This document shows, piece after piece, positions 1 through 6,560 of a stretch of DNA of 10,983 nt (position 1 is the stretch's first letter; each line of letters begins with the position of its first letter). Below the pieces are notes generated by a model. The model worked only from the letters and a program-made list of their open reading frames with translations, was not told the origin of the DNA and made no database searches. Source of the DNA: Rhodothermaceae bacterium (GTDB taxonomy: Bacteria; Bacteroidota; Rhodothermia; Rhodothermales; Rubricoccaceae). The translations under genes were made by a program, and so were the position numbers. The stretch spans positions 1 to 10,983 of the forward strand of contig JABDIZ010000136.1 of NCBI GenBank assembly GCA_013003465.1. The letters are read 5' to 3'.

Positions 1-1
1 G

Positions 2-808
2 ATCAACATCGAGCGGTCGCCGTTCCTCCGCGAGAGCTATCGGGGGCACAACATCGCGGCCATCGCCGTTGACGCGCGCGGGCACATCATCGACTTCGAG
101 TTCAACCACAACGAGATTTTTAACAGCTCCATCGAGCACGCCGAGTCGCGCTTGCTGCGGCGAATCTTCTCGCTCCGGCAGGTCCTCGACGCGTGGAATG
201 TGCACGGCGTTGGCGAGCCCGACCAGTCGTACGGGACGCTCCTCGGCGGCGTCTCCATCTACACCACGCTGGAGTCGTGCGCCCAGTGCTCCGGCATCAT
301 GACGCTGGCGGGGGTCAAGGAGATTGTCTACCTCCAGCCGGATCCCAGCGTCTACGGCATCGGCAACATCCTGCGGCGGCTCTCCAAGAACGACGATCCG
401 CGTGTGACCTACCTCCAGGCGCCGCTCCCCGTCTCAGGCGCCTCCATCGGGCTCTCCGGCTACGACGAGATGGCCGAGGCGTTCCTCCAGTTCGAGGCCG
501 CGCAGCGCGCCCGTACCGGCGGTGCGTTCAAGCTGGACGGCGACACTGGAGAGGAGCGGTTCACGGACAACATCACGTCGTTCCTCTGCACGGAGCCGGC
601 CCATGCGTTCTTCCTGCGCGGCTGGCCCGAACTGAAAGCGCTGGAGGAGACCTACGTCGCCGACCCCGACGCACCGACCGCGCAGTACCGTCCGGCGCTC
701 CCGGACGAGACGCAGGCCCTCTCCAACCATGAGGCCGTGGAGCGAGCGATGGCATTCTATCGATACGTTCGGACGAAGGGGGACCGGGGGACGCCCCACC
801 GGGTCTAG
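2..808 (+). CDS. Zinc-dependent cytidine/deoxycytidylate deaminase-fold protein, 5' truncated
   Basis: The reading frame is open from base 2 to a TAG at 806-808, giving 268 visible residues; the start lies outside the window. The deaminase zinc site is readable: His-Ala-Glu at visible residues 46-48 (His ligand plus catalytic Glu), then Ser-Cys-Ala-Gln-Cys at 92-96, where Cys93 and Cys96 would be the other two ligands. The usual Pro before the first Cys is Ser here. The hydrophobic segment after it (GIMTLAGVKEIVYL) fits the core helix and strand that follow the motif. About 140 residues then follow the core, ending in a segment rich in acidic and aromatic residues that I do not recognise. This family hydrolytically deaminates cytosine, adenine or guanine bases in nucleosides, nucleotides or nucleic acid; which substrate applies here cannot be told. 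No signal peptide can be judged because the N-terminus is missing. Confident of the fold, not of the substrate. Confidence 0.75.
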   Translation: MNIERSPFLRESYRGHNIAAIAVDARGHIIDFEFNHNEIFNSSIEHAESRLLRRIFSLRQVLDAWNVHGVGEPDQSYGTLLGGVSIYTTLESCAQCSGIMTLAGVKEIVYLQPDPSVYGIGNILRRLSKNDDPRVTYLQAPLPVSGASIGLSGYDEMAEAFLQFEAAQRARTGGAFKLDGDTGEERFTDNITSFLCTEPAHAFFLRGWPELKALEETYVADPDAPTAQYRPALPDETQALSNHEAVERAMAFYRYVRTKGDRGTPHRV

Positions 809-1971
809 CCGAGGAGGCCCGGGAGCAGGTAGCCGGCGGCCCAGAACCCGAGGAAGGTCCCGAGCGCGTTGCCGAGCGAGCCCAGCAGCACGGCGGGCAG
901 GACGAGGTCGGAGCGCCCGAGGCTCCGGGCGAGGGCCAGCGCCGAGGTGCCGCCGCCTACGTTGGCCTGCGAGGCGACCGCCGCGAGGTCGAGGTCGATC
1001 CGCAGCAGCCGCGCAGCGGTAAGGGTGAGCAGGCCATGGACGCATACGACGACAGTGGCAAACGCCAGCAGCGTGACACCGAGTTGCCCGAGGTCGGCCA
1101 TCGCCCGCACGTCGCAGAAGGCGCCGATGACGGCCAGAAACAGGTAGACGGCGAACATGCCGAGCGTCTGCGCGCCTCGCAGCCGGGTGACCTGCGCCAA
1201 CTGCGCGATGACGAGTGCGATCACCGTCAGGATTAGGATGGACGGGATGCCCGTCATCGCGGCGAGGCCATTGGAAACCCACAGCGCGCCGAACCCGAGG
1301 GCGAGGACGATCCCGAGGTCGATGGGGTGCATCGTTTCGGTGTCATCCTCGATACCGAGGTCAGGGGCAGCCCGCTCGGGAAGAAGCACGCCGTCGCGTC
1401 TCGGCCAGAGCGGCGCGAGGAGGCGGGGGAGCGCCAGCGTCGCAACCATCCAGACCGTCGTCAGAATGTTGTCCACGACCACCGACCCCGCGTAGAGGAC
1501 GCCCTCGCGCACCACCTCGTAGTGCAGGGCGACGGCGTTGAAGTTGACGCTCCCGCCCGTGTAGGTGCCGGTGAACATCCCGCCGACGGCGGCATAGAGC
1601 GGCCCGATAGCGTTTGGCCCGCCCACGGCTGCCATCCCAGCGAGTACACCCAGCGTGGTCCCGGCGGAACCGATGAGGAAGAGCGCCACCATCGGGAGGC
1701 CCGCTTGCAGCACACTCCGCAGGTTGACACGGAGGAGGATCCAGAAGATGGCGAGCGGCGCGAGGTACGCGAAAATGCCGTCGTAGACGGGCACCGGCGC
1801 CTCGGCCGTCGAGCCCGCCGGGAGGATCCCGAGGTTGGCCACCACAGCGGTGGCGAGGATCACGAGCACGGCCGTACCCAGGTGCCGCAGCGCTGTCTTC
1901 CGCACCAGCACCTCGGAGCCGACCACGATCAGGCAGAGGACGGCGAGGACGTAGAGCGAGGCGGTGGGCAT
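805..1971 (-). CDS. DUF819 family integral membrane protein
   Basis: This is a 388-residue, very hydrophobic protein with about ten or more membrane segments, matching the DUF819 family (YjcL-like). The family hallmark is near residues 132-148, a Gly-Thr-Tyr-Thr-Gly-Gly-Ser-Val-Asn-Phe run. The second half carries an echo of it, an Ala-Asn-Val-Gly-Gly-Gly-Thr-Ser-Ala run, followed by a glycine-rich last helix. This suggests two related halves, as in many secondary transporters. The family's substrate is not established, so transport is inference. ATG at 1971 was chosen because the hydrophobic N-terminus starts there; a GTG at 1986 would add only five residues. The stop TAG overlaps that of the converging deaminase gene in the palindrome CTAG at 805-808. 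The small membrane protein upstream on the same strand is 61 bp away and may be co-transcribed. Confidence 0.85.
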   Translation of the reverse strand: MPTASLYVLAVLCLIVVGSEVLVRKTALRHLGTAVLVILATAVVANLGILPAGSTAEAPVPVYDGIFAYLAPLAIFWILLRVNLRSVLQAGLPMVALFLIGSAGTTLGVLAGMAAVGGPNAIGPLYAAVGGMFTGTYTGGSVNFNAVALHYEVVREGVLYAGSVVVDNILTTVWMVATLALPRLLAPLWPRRDGVLLPERAAPDLGIEDDTETMHPIDLGIVLALGFGALWVSNGLAAMTGIPSILILTVIALVIAQLAQVTRLRGAQTLGMFAVYLFLAVIGAFCDVRAMADLGQLGVTLLAFATVVVCVHGLLTLTAARLLRIDLDLAAVASQANVGGGTSALALARSLGRSDLVLPAVLLGSLGNALGTFLGFWAAGYLLPGLLG

Positions 1972-2032
1972 GGCGCGAAGGTACACGCCTGGCCTGAATC
2001 CCTTGCCACCATCCCCCGTGCTTGCGCGCGAT

Positions 2033-2392
2033 CTAGCTCGCCCGCGCCGTGCGTGCCCTACGGCCGAGGCCCGAGGGCCGCAGGCGAAGGACGAGCCAGA
2101 TGAGGAGCAGCCCGCCCCCGAGCGGCAGCGTGAGCATCGTGTACCACGCCGACACGAACAGTTCAGTCAGCAGCGGCCCCATGTCCCGCCCGGCGACGAG
2201 ACACGCATTGCCCCCGGCTTCATTGACGGTGCAGCCCCAGAGCGAGCCGAGTACCGAGCCGACGGCCATCGTGGCCATCGGTCCGAGGGTAAAGGCGGTC
2301 AGGAAGAAGCCAGTCCACAGGCTGCGTGGGCGCTGCCGCCACGCCACGAGCGCGGCAATCAGAAGGGCGGCGAGGAGACCGAGGACAACCAT
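2033..2392 (-). CDS. Hypothetical small membrane protein (three predicted helices)
   Basis: This is a 119-residue protein of no family I recognise. ATG at 2392 is preferred because it places a hydrophobic helix (residues 1-18) at the N-terminus. The frame extends upstream to 2485, but that extension is Arg/Pro/Cys-rich and looks non-coding. A second hydrophobic segment spans about 27-52 and a third about 74-103, with an Arg-rich tail (about 104-117) likely on the cytoplasmic side. The loop between helices 2 and 3 holds two cysteines (54 and 64), ten residues apart, in a Gly/Asn-rich stretch that could form a disulfide if it faces the periplasm. It lies just upstream of the DUF819 gene on the same strand, so a shared transcript is plausible. 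No Shine-Dalgarno sequence is visible. Confidence 0.6.
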   Translation of the reverse strand: MVVLGLLAALLIAALVAWRQRPRSLWTGFFLTAFTLGPMATMAVGSVLGSLWGCTVNEAGGNACLVAGRDMGPLLTELFVSAWYTMLTLPLGGGLLLIWLVLRLRPSGLGRRARTARAS

Positions 2393-2528
2393 GGGAGGGT
2401 ACCGAAGGTAGAACGCAGAGCAGAATGCACGGCGCGGTCTACCGCAGCCATACGGAGGGAGACCGTGCGGCGGGACACCCTCCACACGAAGTACACAATG
2501 GGCCCCGGAGCGGGATACGTAGGGGCGG

Positions 2529-2726
2529 TCAGCAGATCAGTTCGGCTTCGAACTGTTCAGGGAGCGCGGCTGCGCTCGCGCGCATCTGCTGGTGCGTGCT
2601 CGCGAGGTGGTTCTGTTCGAGCGCCAGCGCGAAGGTGCTCGCGTACATCCTGGTGTCGTCGTAAAAGGCTTCGGTGGATTGGGTGAGGACCAACCGCCTG
2701 TCGGGATGAGCCCTCCGACGTACCAC
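2529..2726 (-). CDS. Doubtful small ORF, 65 residues, unknown
   Basis: This frame runs from a GTG at 2726 to a TGA at 2529-2531, 23 bp after the SDR stop on the same strand. An in-frame TAG lies five codons upstream of the GTG, so it cannot extend further. An ATG at 2648 would give a 39-residue version. Unlike the Arg/Pro/Ala-rich shadow frames around it, residues 14-65 have a natural mix of Glu, Gln, Phe, Leu, Met and Tyr and would form amphipathic helices. It could be a small helical protein, or the remnant 3' end of a decayed gene. No family recognised and no ribosome-binding site seen. Confidence 0.3.
   Translation of the reverse strand: MVRRRAHPDRRLVLTQSTEAFYDDTRMYASTFALALEQNHLASTHQQMRASAAALPEQFEAELIC
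2538..2555. repeat. Perfect 7-bp inverted repeat with 4-nt loop
   Basis: CAGTTCG at 2538-2544 and CGAACTG at 2549-2555 are exact reverse complements around GCTT. It falls near the 3' end of the doubtful small ORF and downstream of the SDR gene. There is no T-run on either side, so it is not a standard intrinsic terminator. It may be an RNA hairpin at the end of the SDR transcript, or chance. Confidence 0.35.
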
Positions 2727-2749
2727 CGCTGCGCCTGGCTATCAGACGA

Positions 2750-3580
2750 TTAAATACCTGCGCCGCCCGTGACCTCCAGCGTGTGCCCGGTGATGTAGCC
2801 TGCCAGCGGCGAGGCCATCAGCACGATACCGCCTGCGGCCTCCTCGTCCGTGCCCGGACGGCCCAGCGGGTTGGCTGTGAACGCCCGTCCGCGCGCCGCC
2901 TCGGGAATGCCCTGTACAATCTCCTGCCCGGCGACCTCAATCGTCTCGCCTTCCTCCTTCGGCCGCGTCATCCGCGTGTCGATGAACCCGAAGGCCACCG
3001 CGTTGCAGCGCACGCCGAAGCGGCCCCACTCCTTCGCCACGGTCTTCGTTAGCCCGACGACGCCCATCTTGGCCGTCGCGTAGTTGGCCTGCCCCACGTT
3101 GCCGTGCAGCCCACTCGTGGACGAGACGTTGATGATGCAGCGGTTTTCCGAGAACGGCTCGTCGGCAGCGAGTTCGGCCTTGGCCGGTTCGCGGAGGTGC
3201 TTCGCCGCCGCGCGGATCAGGCGAAACGGCGCGAACGTGTGGATCTCCAGCACCTTCAGCCACTGCTCATCCGTCATCGTGTGGACCATGCCGTCCCACA
3301 GAAAACCCGCGTTGTTGACGAGCACGTTGAGCTTCCCAAAGTGCCCGACTGCGGCGTCCAGCAGGTGCTCAGCAAAGCCGTCCTCCGTCACGCTGCCCGG
3401 CACGGCGAAGGCCAGCCCGCGCGCCTTCTCGATCTCGCGGACGACGGCGTCGGCAGGCTCGGCATCAAGGTCGTTCACGACCACCGCCGCGCCGTGGTCC
3501 GCGAATAGCTTTGCGGTCGCCGCTCCAATCCCGCGACCGGCTCCGGTGACGACGACGACTTGGTTTTCGAAGAGAGGCAT
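2750..3580 (-). CDS. Short-chain dehydrogenase/reductase, FabG-like (3-oxoacyl reductase / 3-hydroxyacyl-CoA dehydrogenase type)
   Basis: A 276-residue classical SDR, probably a cytoplasmic NAD(P)-dependent oxidoreductase acting on a 3-oxoacyl or 3-hydroxyacyl thioester. The Rossmann signature TGAGRGIG is at 12-19 and the Asp after strand 2 (NDLD, 37-40) is compatible with NAD(H). NNAG is at 89-92. The catalytic Ser154, Tyr167 and Lys171 are present with the normal 13-residue Ser-Tyr spacing. The fourth tetrad position, usually Asn, is His114 (Glu-Ile-His-Thr). An insert of roughly 15 residues at about 131-146, before the Ser strand, is longer than in E. coli FabG. The C-terminus TGGAGI is FabG-like. 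ATG at 3580 directly precedes the typical N-terminal strand; the frame extends to 3628 without homology-like sequence. The gene is divergent from the LOV kinase and lies on the same strand as MaoC and the thioesterase, which would act on related substrates. Exact substrate unknown. Confidence 0.88.
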   Translation of the reverse strand: MPLFENQVVVVTGAGRGIGAATAKLFADHGAAVVVNDLDAEPADAVVREIEKARGLAFAVPGSVTEDGFAEHLLDAAVGHFGKLNVLVNNAGFLWDGMVHTMTDEQWLKVLEIHTFAPFRLIRAAAKHLREPAKAELAADEPFSENRCIINVSSTSGLHGNVGQANYATAKMGVVGLTKTVAKEWGRFGVRCNAVAFGFIDTRMTRPKEEGETIEVAGQEIVQGIPEAARGRAFTANPLGRPGTDEEAAGGIVLMASPLAGYITGHTLEVTGGAGI

Positions 3581-3640
3581 GGGGCCAAGGGCGAGGAGCG
3601 AAACGCCAGAAAGGTACCGCGCGGCCAAGGAATGCTCTCC

Positions 3641-3654
3641 GTTTCGATAGAAAC
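3641..3654. promoter_or_regulatory. Inverted repeat in the divergent SDR / LOV-kinase spacer
   Basis: GTTTC at 3641-3645 and GAAAC at 3650-3654 are exact reverse complements around GATA. It lies in the 110-bp spacer that must hold both promoters. It could be an operator half-site pair, but a 5-bp arm is short enough to occur by chance. On the minus strand TACCTTTC (rc of 3609-3616) is one base from the Bacteroidota -7 consensus and could serve the SDR gene; its matching -33 element is not evident. Confidence 0.25.
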
Positions 3655-3690
3655 TGGTATCATCCCCTGGTCAATGGGCAGAGGATTGTG

Positions 3691-4827
3691 ATGAATGCCT
3701 TGCTTTCCACAGATACCCATCCGGATATCCTCACCCGTGCCCTGCACGCAGCCCACAGCGTTGTTCTGCTCACGGACCCGCGCCAAGAGGACAACCCGAT
3801 CGTGTGGGTCAACGATCATTTCTGCCGGTTTACGGGCTACCGCCGGGAGGAGGTGCTCGGTCAGAACTGCCGCTTTCTACAGGGCACCGACCGGAATCAG
3901 TCCCAGCGCACGCTGCTACGGGAGCACCTCGAGCGAGGCGAGCCCGCCAGCGTAACCCTGCGGAACTACAAGAAGGATGGGACCCTGTTCTACAACGAAC
4001 TCTATGTGAGCCCGGTCTACGAGGAGGGTGAACTGGCCTACTTCATCGGTGTGCAGAACGACGTAACCGCGCGGGAAGAAGCTCGGAGGCTCCAGGCGGA
4101 GCGGGAACGCGAGCGTGAGGTCATGGAGGCCATTGAGCACGAGCGTGAGCGGTTTGGCATGGACCTCCACGACGGCCTCGGTCAGGTACTCGCTGGAGTA
4201 CGGATGATGGCGGATGTGCTTGGGCGTGAACTGGAAGTGCATGCCCCTGCGCATGCCGCCTCGGCTCAGCGGATCAACGCCCTGCTCGCCAATGCACAGG
4301 AAGAGGCGCGGCGTGTAGCCCGAGGACTCAACCCCGTCGACACGGCCCCAGAGGGGCTCTGCAACGCGCTGCAGGGGCTCGCGCATCAGGTGCGCCTGTC
4401 CGGCCTCGAAGCCGTCACGGTCGAAGCGCATATCGAGCCGGTGGTGTTACAGGATCGGCGCCACGCACGGCACCTCTATCGAATTGCCCAGGAGGCCATC
4501 GGCAATGCGCTGCAGCACGCCCAGCCTCGCCGGGTCACCCTCGCCTTCCAGAGCGAGGGCGATGCGATTCGCCTCGATGTATCCGACGACGGGGCCGGGC
4601 TTCCCGAGGACCTCGCCGAATGGATCAACCGCACCCCCCTACAGGTGACCAGCCCGGATCCGCTCAGCAAGTCGGGCCTCGGTCTGTTCGGAATGCGCTT
4701 TCGAGCAGAGTTGATCGGGGCAACGCTGCGCATTCGCTGTCCGCCGGAGGGGGGGACCATGGTGCAGGTACGGCTTCCGCGCAATGCGAAGGGGAAGGCC
4801 TTCCCTACGCTGGAAGCAGCAGAGTAA
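3691..4827 (+). CDS. LOV-domain (blue-light) sensor histidine kinase, HisKA_3 / NarL-type
   Basis: A 378-residue soluble kinase with no membrane segment. Residues about 15-125 form a LOV/PAS domain with the flavin signature GQNCRFLQG at 57-65, in which Cys60 would form the light-induced FMN adduct. Asn92 and Asn102 (in NYKKDG and YNEL) and Gln122 (FIGVQ) sit at the usual FMN-contact and signalling positions. A charged coiled-coil linker (about 127-155) leads to a HisKA_3 dimerisation domain with the phosphoacceptor in DLHDGLGQ (His160). The HATPase_c domain has an N-box (Glu268, Asn272, His276), a G1 box (DDGAGL, 299-304) and a G2 box (SGLGLFGM, 328-335). It should phosphorylate a NarL/LuxR-type response regulator, but none is in the window. 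ATG at 3691 is preceded by AGAGG at 3680-3684, one of the few good ribosome-binding sites here; GTG at 3688 is the alternative. The 3' end overlaps the converging MaoC gene by 23 bp. Confidence 0.92.
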   Translation: MNALLSTDTHPDILTRALHAAHSVVLLTDPRQEDNPIVWVNDHFCRFTGYRREEVLGQNCRFLQGTDRNQSQRTLLREHLERGEPASVTLRNYKKDGTLFYNELYVSPVYEEGELAYFIGVQNDVTAREEARRLQAEREREREVMEAIEHERERFGMDLHDGLGQVLAGVRMMADVLGRELEVHAPAHAASAQRINALLANAQEEARRVARGLNPVDTAPEGLCNALQGLAHQVRLSGLEAVTVEAHIEPVVLQDRRHARHLYRIAQEAIGNALQHAQPRRVTLAFQSEGDAIRLDVSDDGAGLPEDLAEWINRTPLQVTSPDPLSKSGLGLFGMRFRAELIGATLRIRCPPEGGTMVQVRLPRNAKGKAFPTLEAAE

Positions 4828-5269
4828 GCGAGTCCACGATCATCGCTGGCTTCTCCTCGCCGCCGATCTCGACGGTGTTGCGCGTGGTGACCAAAAACCC
4901 GTCGCCGCGTGCGACGGCGTCCGTTAGTTCGATGCGCGCGCGAATGCGGCTGCCCGGCGGCACGGGCGCGAGGAAGCGGATCTTATCGTAGCCGTAGTTG
5001 ATCGAGCGGCCCGTGCCCTCGGGGATCACGCCAGTCTGGTTGCGCATCCTCGGGAGAAGACTGAGTGTGAGTAAGCCGTGTGCGATGGTCGTGCCGCCCG
5101 GTGCCTCGCGCGCCGCACGATCCGTGTCTACATGGATCCACTGCTGGTCGCCCGTAACCTCGGCGAAGGCATTGATCATCGGCTGATCGACGGTGATCCA
5201 GTCCGAGACACCCAGTTCGTGGCCCACGAACGCGGCGACGGTAGCGAAGGTGTAGGCGGCGTCAGGCAT
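4805..5269 (-). CDS. MaoC-like (R)-specific enoyl-CoA hydratase / dehydratase
   Basis: A 154-residue single hot-dog domain, the usual size for stand-alone MaoC hydratases. Residues 35-48 read FAEVTGDQQWIHVD, the hydratase motif with catalytic Asp41 and His46. The following TIAHGLLTLSL (61-71) is the central helix. The whole resembles the mycobacterial Rv0130/HtdZ type. It reversibly hydrates trans-2-enoyl-CoA to (R)-3-hydroxyacyl-CoA, feeding lipid, polyhydroxyalkanoate or beta-oxidation-like routes. ATG at 5269 begins the family's normal N-terminus. The frame is open to 5344, but that part lies inside the thioesterase gene. The start overlaps the thioesterase stop by 8 bp, suggesting translational coupling. 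The 3' end runs antisense into the LOV kinase gene. Confidence 0.9.
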   Translation of the reverse strand: MPDAAYTFATVAAFVGHELGVSDWITVDQPMINAFAEVTGDQQWIHVDTDRAAREAPGGTTIAHGLLTLSLLPRMRNQTGVIPEGTGRSINYGYDKIRFLAPVPPGSRIRARIELTDAVARGDGFLVTTRNTVEIGGEEKPAMIVDSLTLLLPA

Positions 5270-5696
5270 TGGCGGGTGCCTCGTCGGGATTGGGGAGGAG
5301 GGCGCGGAGGCGGTCCGGGATCGACATCGGTCGGCCCTCGTCATTCACCCAGACCAACCGCGCGTCGGCGGTGGCGTAGAGCGCGTCGCCCTTGCCTTCC
5401 AGGCGCAGTTCGTAGAAATGCATGAACGACGACCGGCCAGGCGGGCCGCCGTAGACCTGCACGAGGGCCGTCGCCGGGGCATGGATGGGCCGCTTGAACT
5501 CGGCGCTCGTCGCGGCAAGGATGGGCAGGCCCCCGCCGTCCGGCCAGGCGCCCCCAAAGGCCTCAAGCAGCGCGTCGATGCGGGCCTGCTCGAAGTAGCG
5601 GAAGTAGAGCGTGTTGTTGACATGCCCAAATGCGTCCATGTCGCCCCAGCGGACGGGGATGCGCGTGGTGTGGAGGAGCTGTCGTTGGTCGGCCAT
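5262..5696 (-). CDS. Acyl-CoA thioesterase, 4-hydroxybenzoyl-CoA thioesterase/YbgC family
   Basis: A 144-residue hot-dog fold protein of normal family length. The N-terminal strand and active-site turn read VRWGDMDAFGHVNNTLYFRYFE (15-36); Asp21 matches the catalytic Asp of the 4HBT/YbgC family and His25-Val-Asn-Asn is the typical follow-on. It would hydrolyse an acyl-CoA or acyl-ACP thioester in the cytoplasm; chain preference cannot be told. ATG at 5696 shares one base with the stop of the thioredoxin gene upstream (TAATG), and its own TGA lies inside the start of MaoC. It is therefore the middle gene of a three-gene overlapping operon. Confidence 0.9.
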   Translation of the reverse strand: MADQRQLLHTTRIPVRWGDMDAFGHVNNTLYFRYFEQARIDALLEAFGGAWPDGGGLPILAATSAEFKRPIHAPATALVQVYGGPPGRSSFMHFYELRLEGKGDALYATADARLVWVNDEGRPMSIPDRLRALLPNPDEAPANA

Positions 5697-6499
5697 TAAT
5701 AGAGGCTCATGTTGAAGATTGGGCGGTGCTTCTGGACGACGGGGTCGTGTTCGCCGAGCACCTGGAAGAGCGCGACGGCGGCTTTGCGGGCGCCGTCGTC
5801 GTCGTAGCTGCGGTCGCGCTGGATGACCTGAATGAAGTGCGTCAGGGCCGCATCGAAGTCTTCCGCCTGGAGCGCGCGGAGGGCTAGCGCATATGTGTCG
5901 CGGACGGGGGCGTCGGGGAGGGTGTCGGGGTCTTTCAGGAGCAGTGCCACGAGCGAGCGCACGGCATCGGCTTCGAGTCCGATCAGGCCGCGCACGAGGG
6001 CGTCCGCCCGTTCGGGCTCCTCGAAAACGACGAGGCGGGCCAGCAGCAGATGTGCGGTCTCCCCGGTGGCGCGGTCGGGCGTCCCTTCCAGCACCGCCTC
6101 TAGCCGCGCGCGCGCCGCGACGGCATCGCCCTCGGCGACCAGCGCCTCGGCTTCAGCGAGGGTTCGCCGGGCCGGGCTCGGCAGGTGTTCGTCGAGCCAG
6201 GCGCGGACGGCGTGCTCGGGCAGGGCGCCGGTGAACTCGGCCGCCACCGCGCCGTCCACGAACAACTTGACGGCCGGAATCCCCCGGATGCCGTACTGCG
6301 CCATCAACTCCGGGTGCTCGTCGGTGTTGACCTTGGCGAGCGTCCAGCGGTTGGTTTCAGCGGCGAGGCGGTCGAGGACGGGGCCGAGCACGCGGCACGG
6401 GCCGCACCACGGCGCCCAGAAGTCCACAAGCACGGGGGTCTGGTGGCTGGCTGCGAGTACGTCCTGCTGAAAATCGAATGTCGAAACCGTGTCGGGCAT
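5696..6499 (-). CDS. Thioredoxin-TPR protein, CnoX/YbbN-like co-chaperone
   Basis: A 267-residue protein. Residues about 5-105 are a thioredoxin domain with the active-site WCGPC at 31-35 and cis-Pro75 (GIPAV). The rest, about 112-267, is helical and Ala/Leu/Glu-rich, matching the TPR-like region of YbbN, and ends with the family's DDGARKAAVALFQVLGEHD segment (233-252). Length is close to E. coli CnoX (284). CnoX proteins bind unfolded or oxidised clients and hand them to chaperones. The E. coli protein lacks the first cysteine of CxxC, while this one keeps both and should be redox-active. ATG at 6499 starts the domain. The same frame stays open antisense to the TolB-like gene up to 7564, but that is not homologous sequence. 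First gene of the operon with the thioesterase (1-bp overlap) and MaoC. Confidence 0.9.
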   Translation of the reverse strand: MPDTVSTFDFQQDVLAASHQTPVLVDFWAPWCGPCRVLGPVLDRLAAETNRWTLAKVNTDEHPELMAQYGIRGIPAVKLFVDGAVAAEFTGALPEHAVRAWLDEHLPSPARRTLAEAEALVAEGDAVAARARLEAVLEGTPDRATGETAHLLLARLVVFEEPERADALVRGLIGLEADAVRSLVALLLKDPDTLPDAPVRDTYALALRALQAEDFDAALTHFIQVIQRDRSYDDDGARKAAVALFQVLGEHDPVVQKHRPIFNMSLY

Positions 6500-6543
6500 G
6501 GCGAAGAAGCTAGGAAGGAGCGCGGTGGCCTCTAGTGGATGTG

Positions 6544-6551
6544 TAACTTTG
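6544..6551 (+). promoter_or_regulatory. Bacteroidota-type -7 promoter element for the TolB-like gene
   Basis: TAACTTTG is an exact match to the TAnnTTTG -7 element of Bacteroidota primary sigma factors. It sits 89 bp before the ATG at 6641, in the 141-bp divergent spacer. A -33 TTG/TTTG at the usual distance is not seen (the sequence there is GGTGGCC-like), so this is a partial match. If used, transcription would start near 6558 and leave a leader of about 80 nt. Confidence 0.45.
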
Positions 6552-6560
6552 TGCAGGTTC

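Larger units (their letters stand above)
2393..2749. other. Sparse stretch of 357 bp between the small membrane protein and the SDR gene
   Basis: Apart from the doubtful small ORF at 2529-2726, I see no convincing gene here on either strand. The part at 2393-2528 is the upstream region of the small membrane protein. On the minus strand, just before its ATG, it holds TACCTTCG, one mismatch from the Bacteroidota -7 element TAnnTTTG, but no clear -33 TTG at the right distance. No tRNA-like or repeat structure was seen apart from the hairpin at 2538-2555. Confidence 0.5.

Noticed and set aside
434..1282. Minus-strand frame of 282 codons spanning the deaminase and DUF819 genes
   Set aside because: Runs across the CTAG shared by two real stop codons and has low-complexity Arg/Ala/Pro composition.
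1327..2103. Plus-strand frame of 258 codons
   Set aside because: Rich in Arg, His, Glu and Gly without hydrophobic core segments; it is the shadow of the DUF819 gene, whose minus-strand frame has conserved motifs.
3578..3628. Longer SDR start at 3628
   Set aside because: The added 16 residues do not resemble an SDR N-terminus or a targeting signal; the ATG at 3580 starts at the usual distance from the TGAGRGIG motif.
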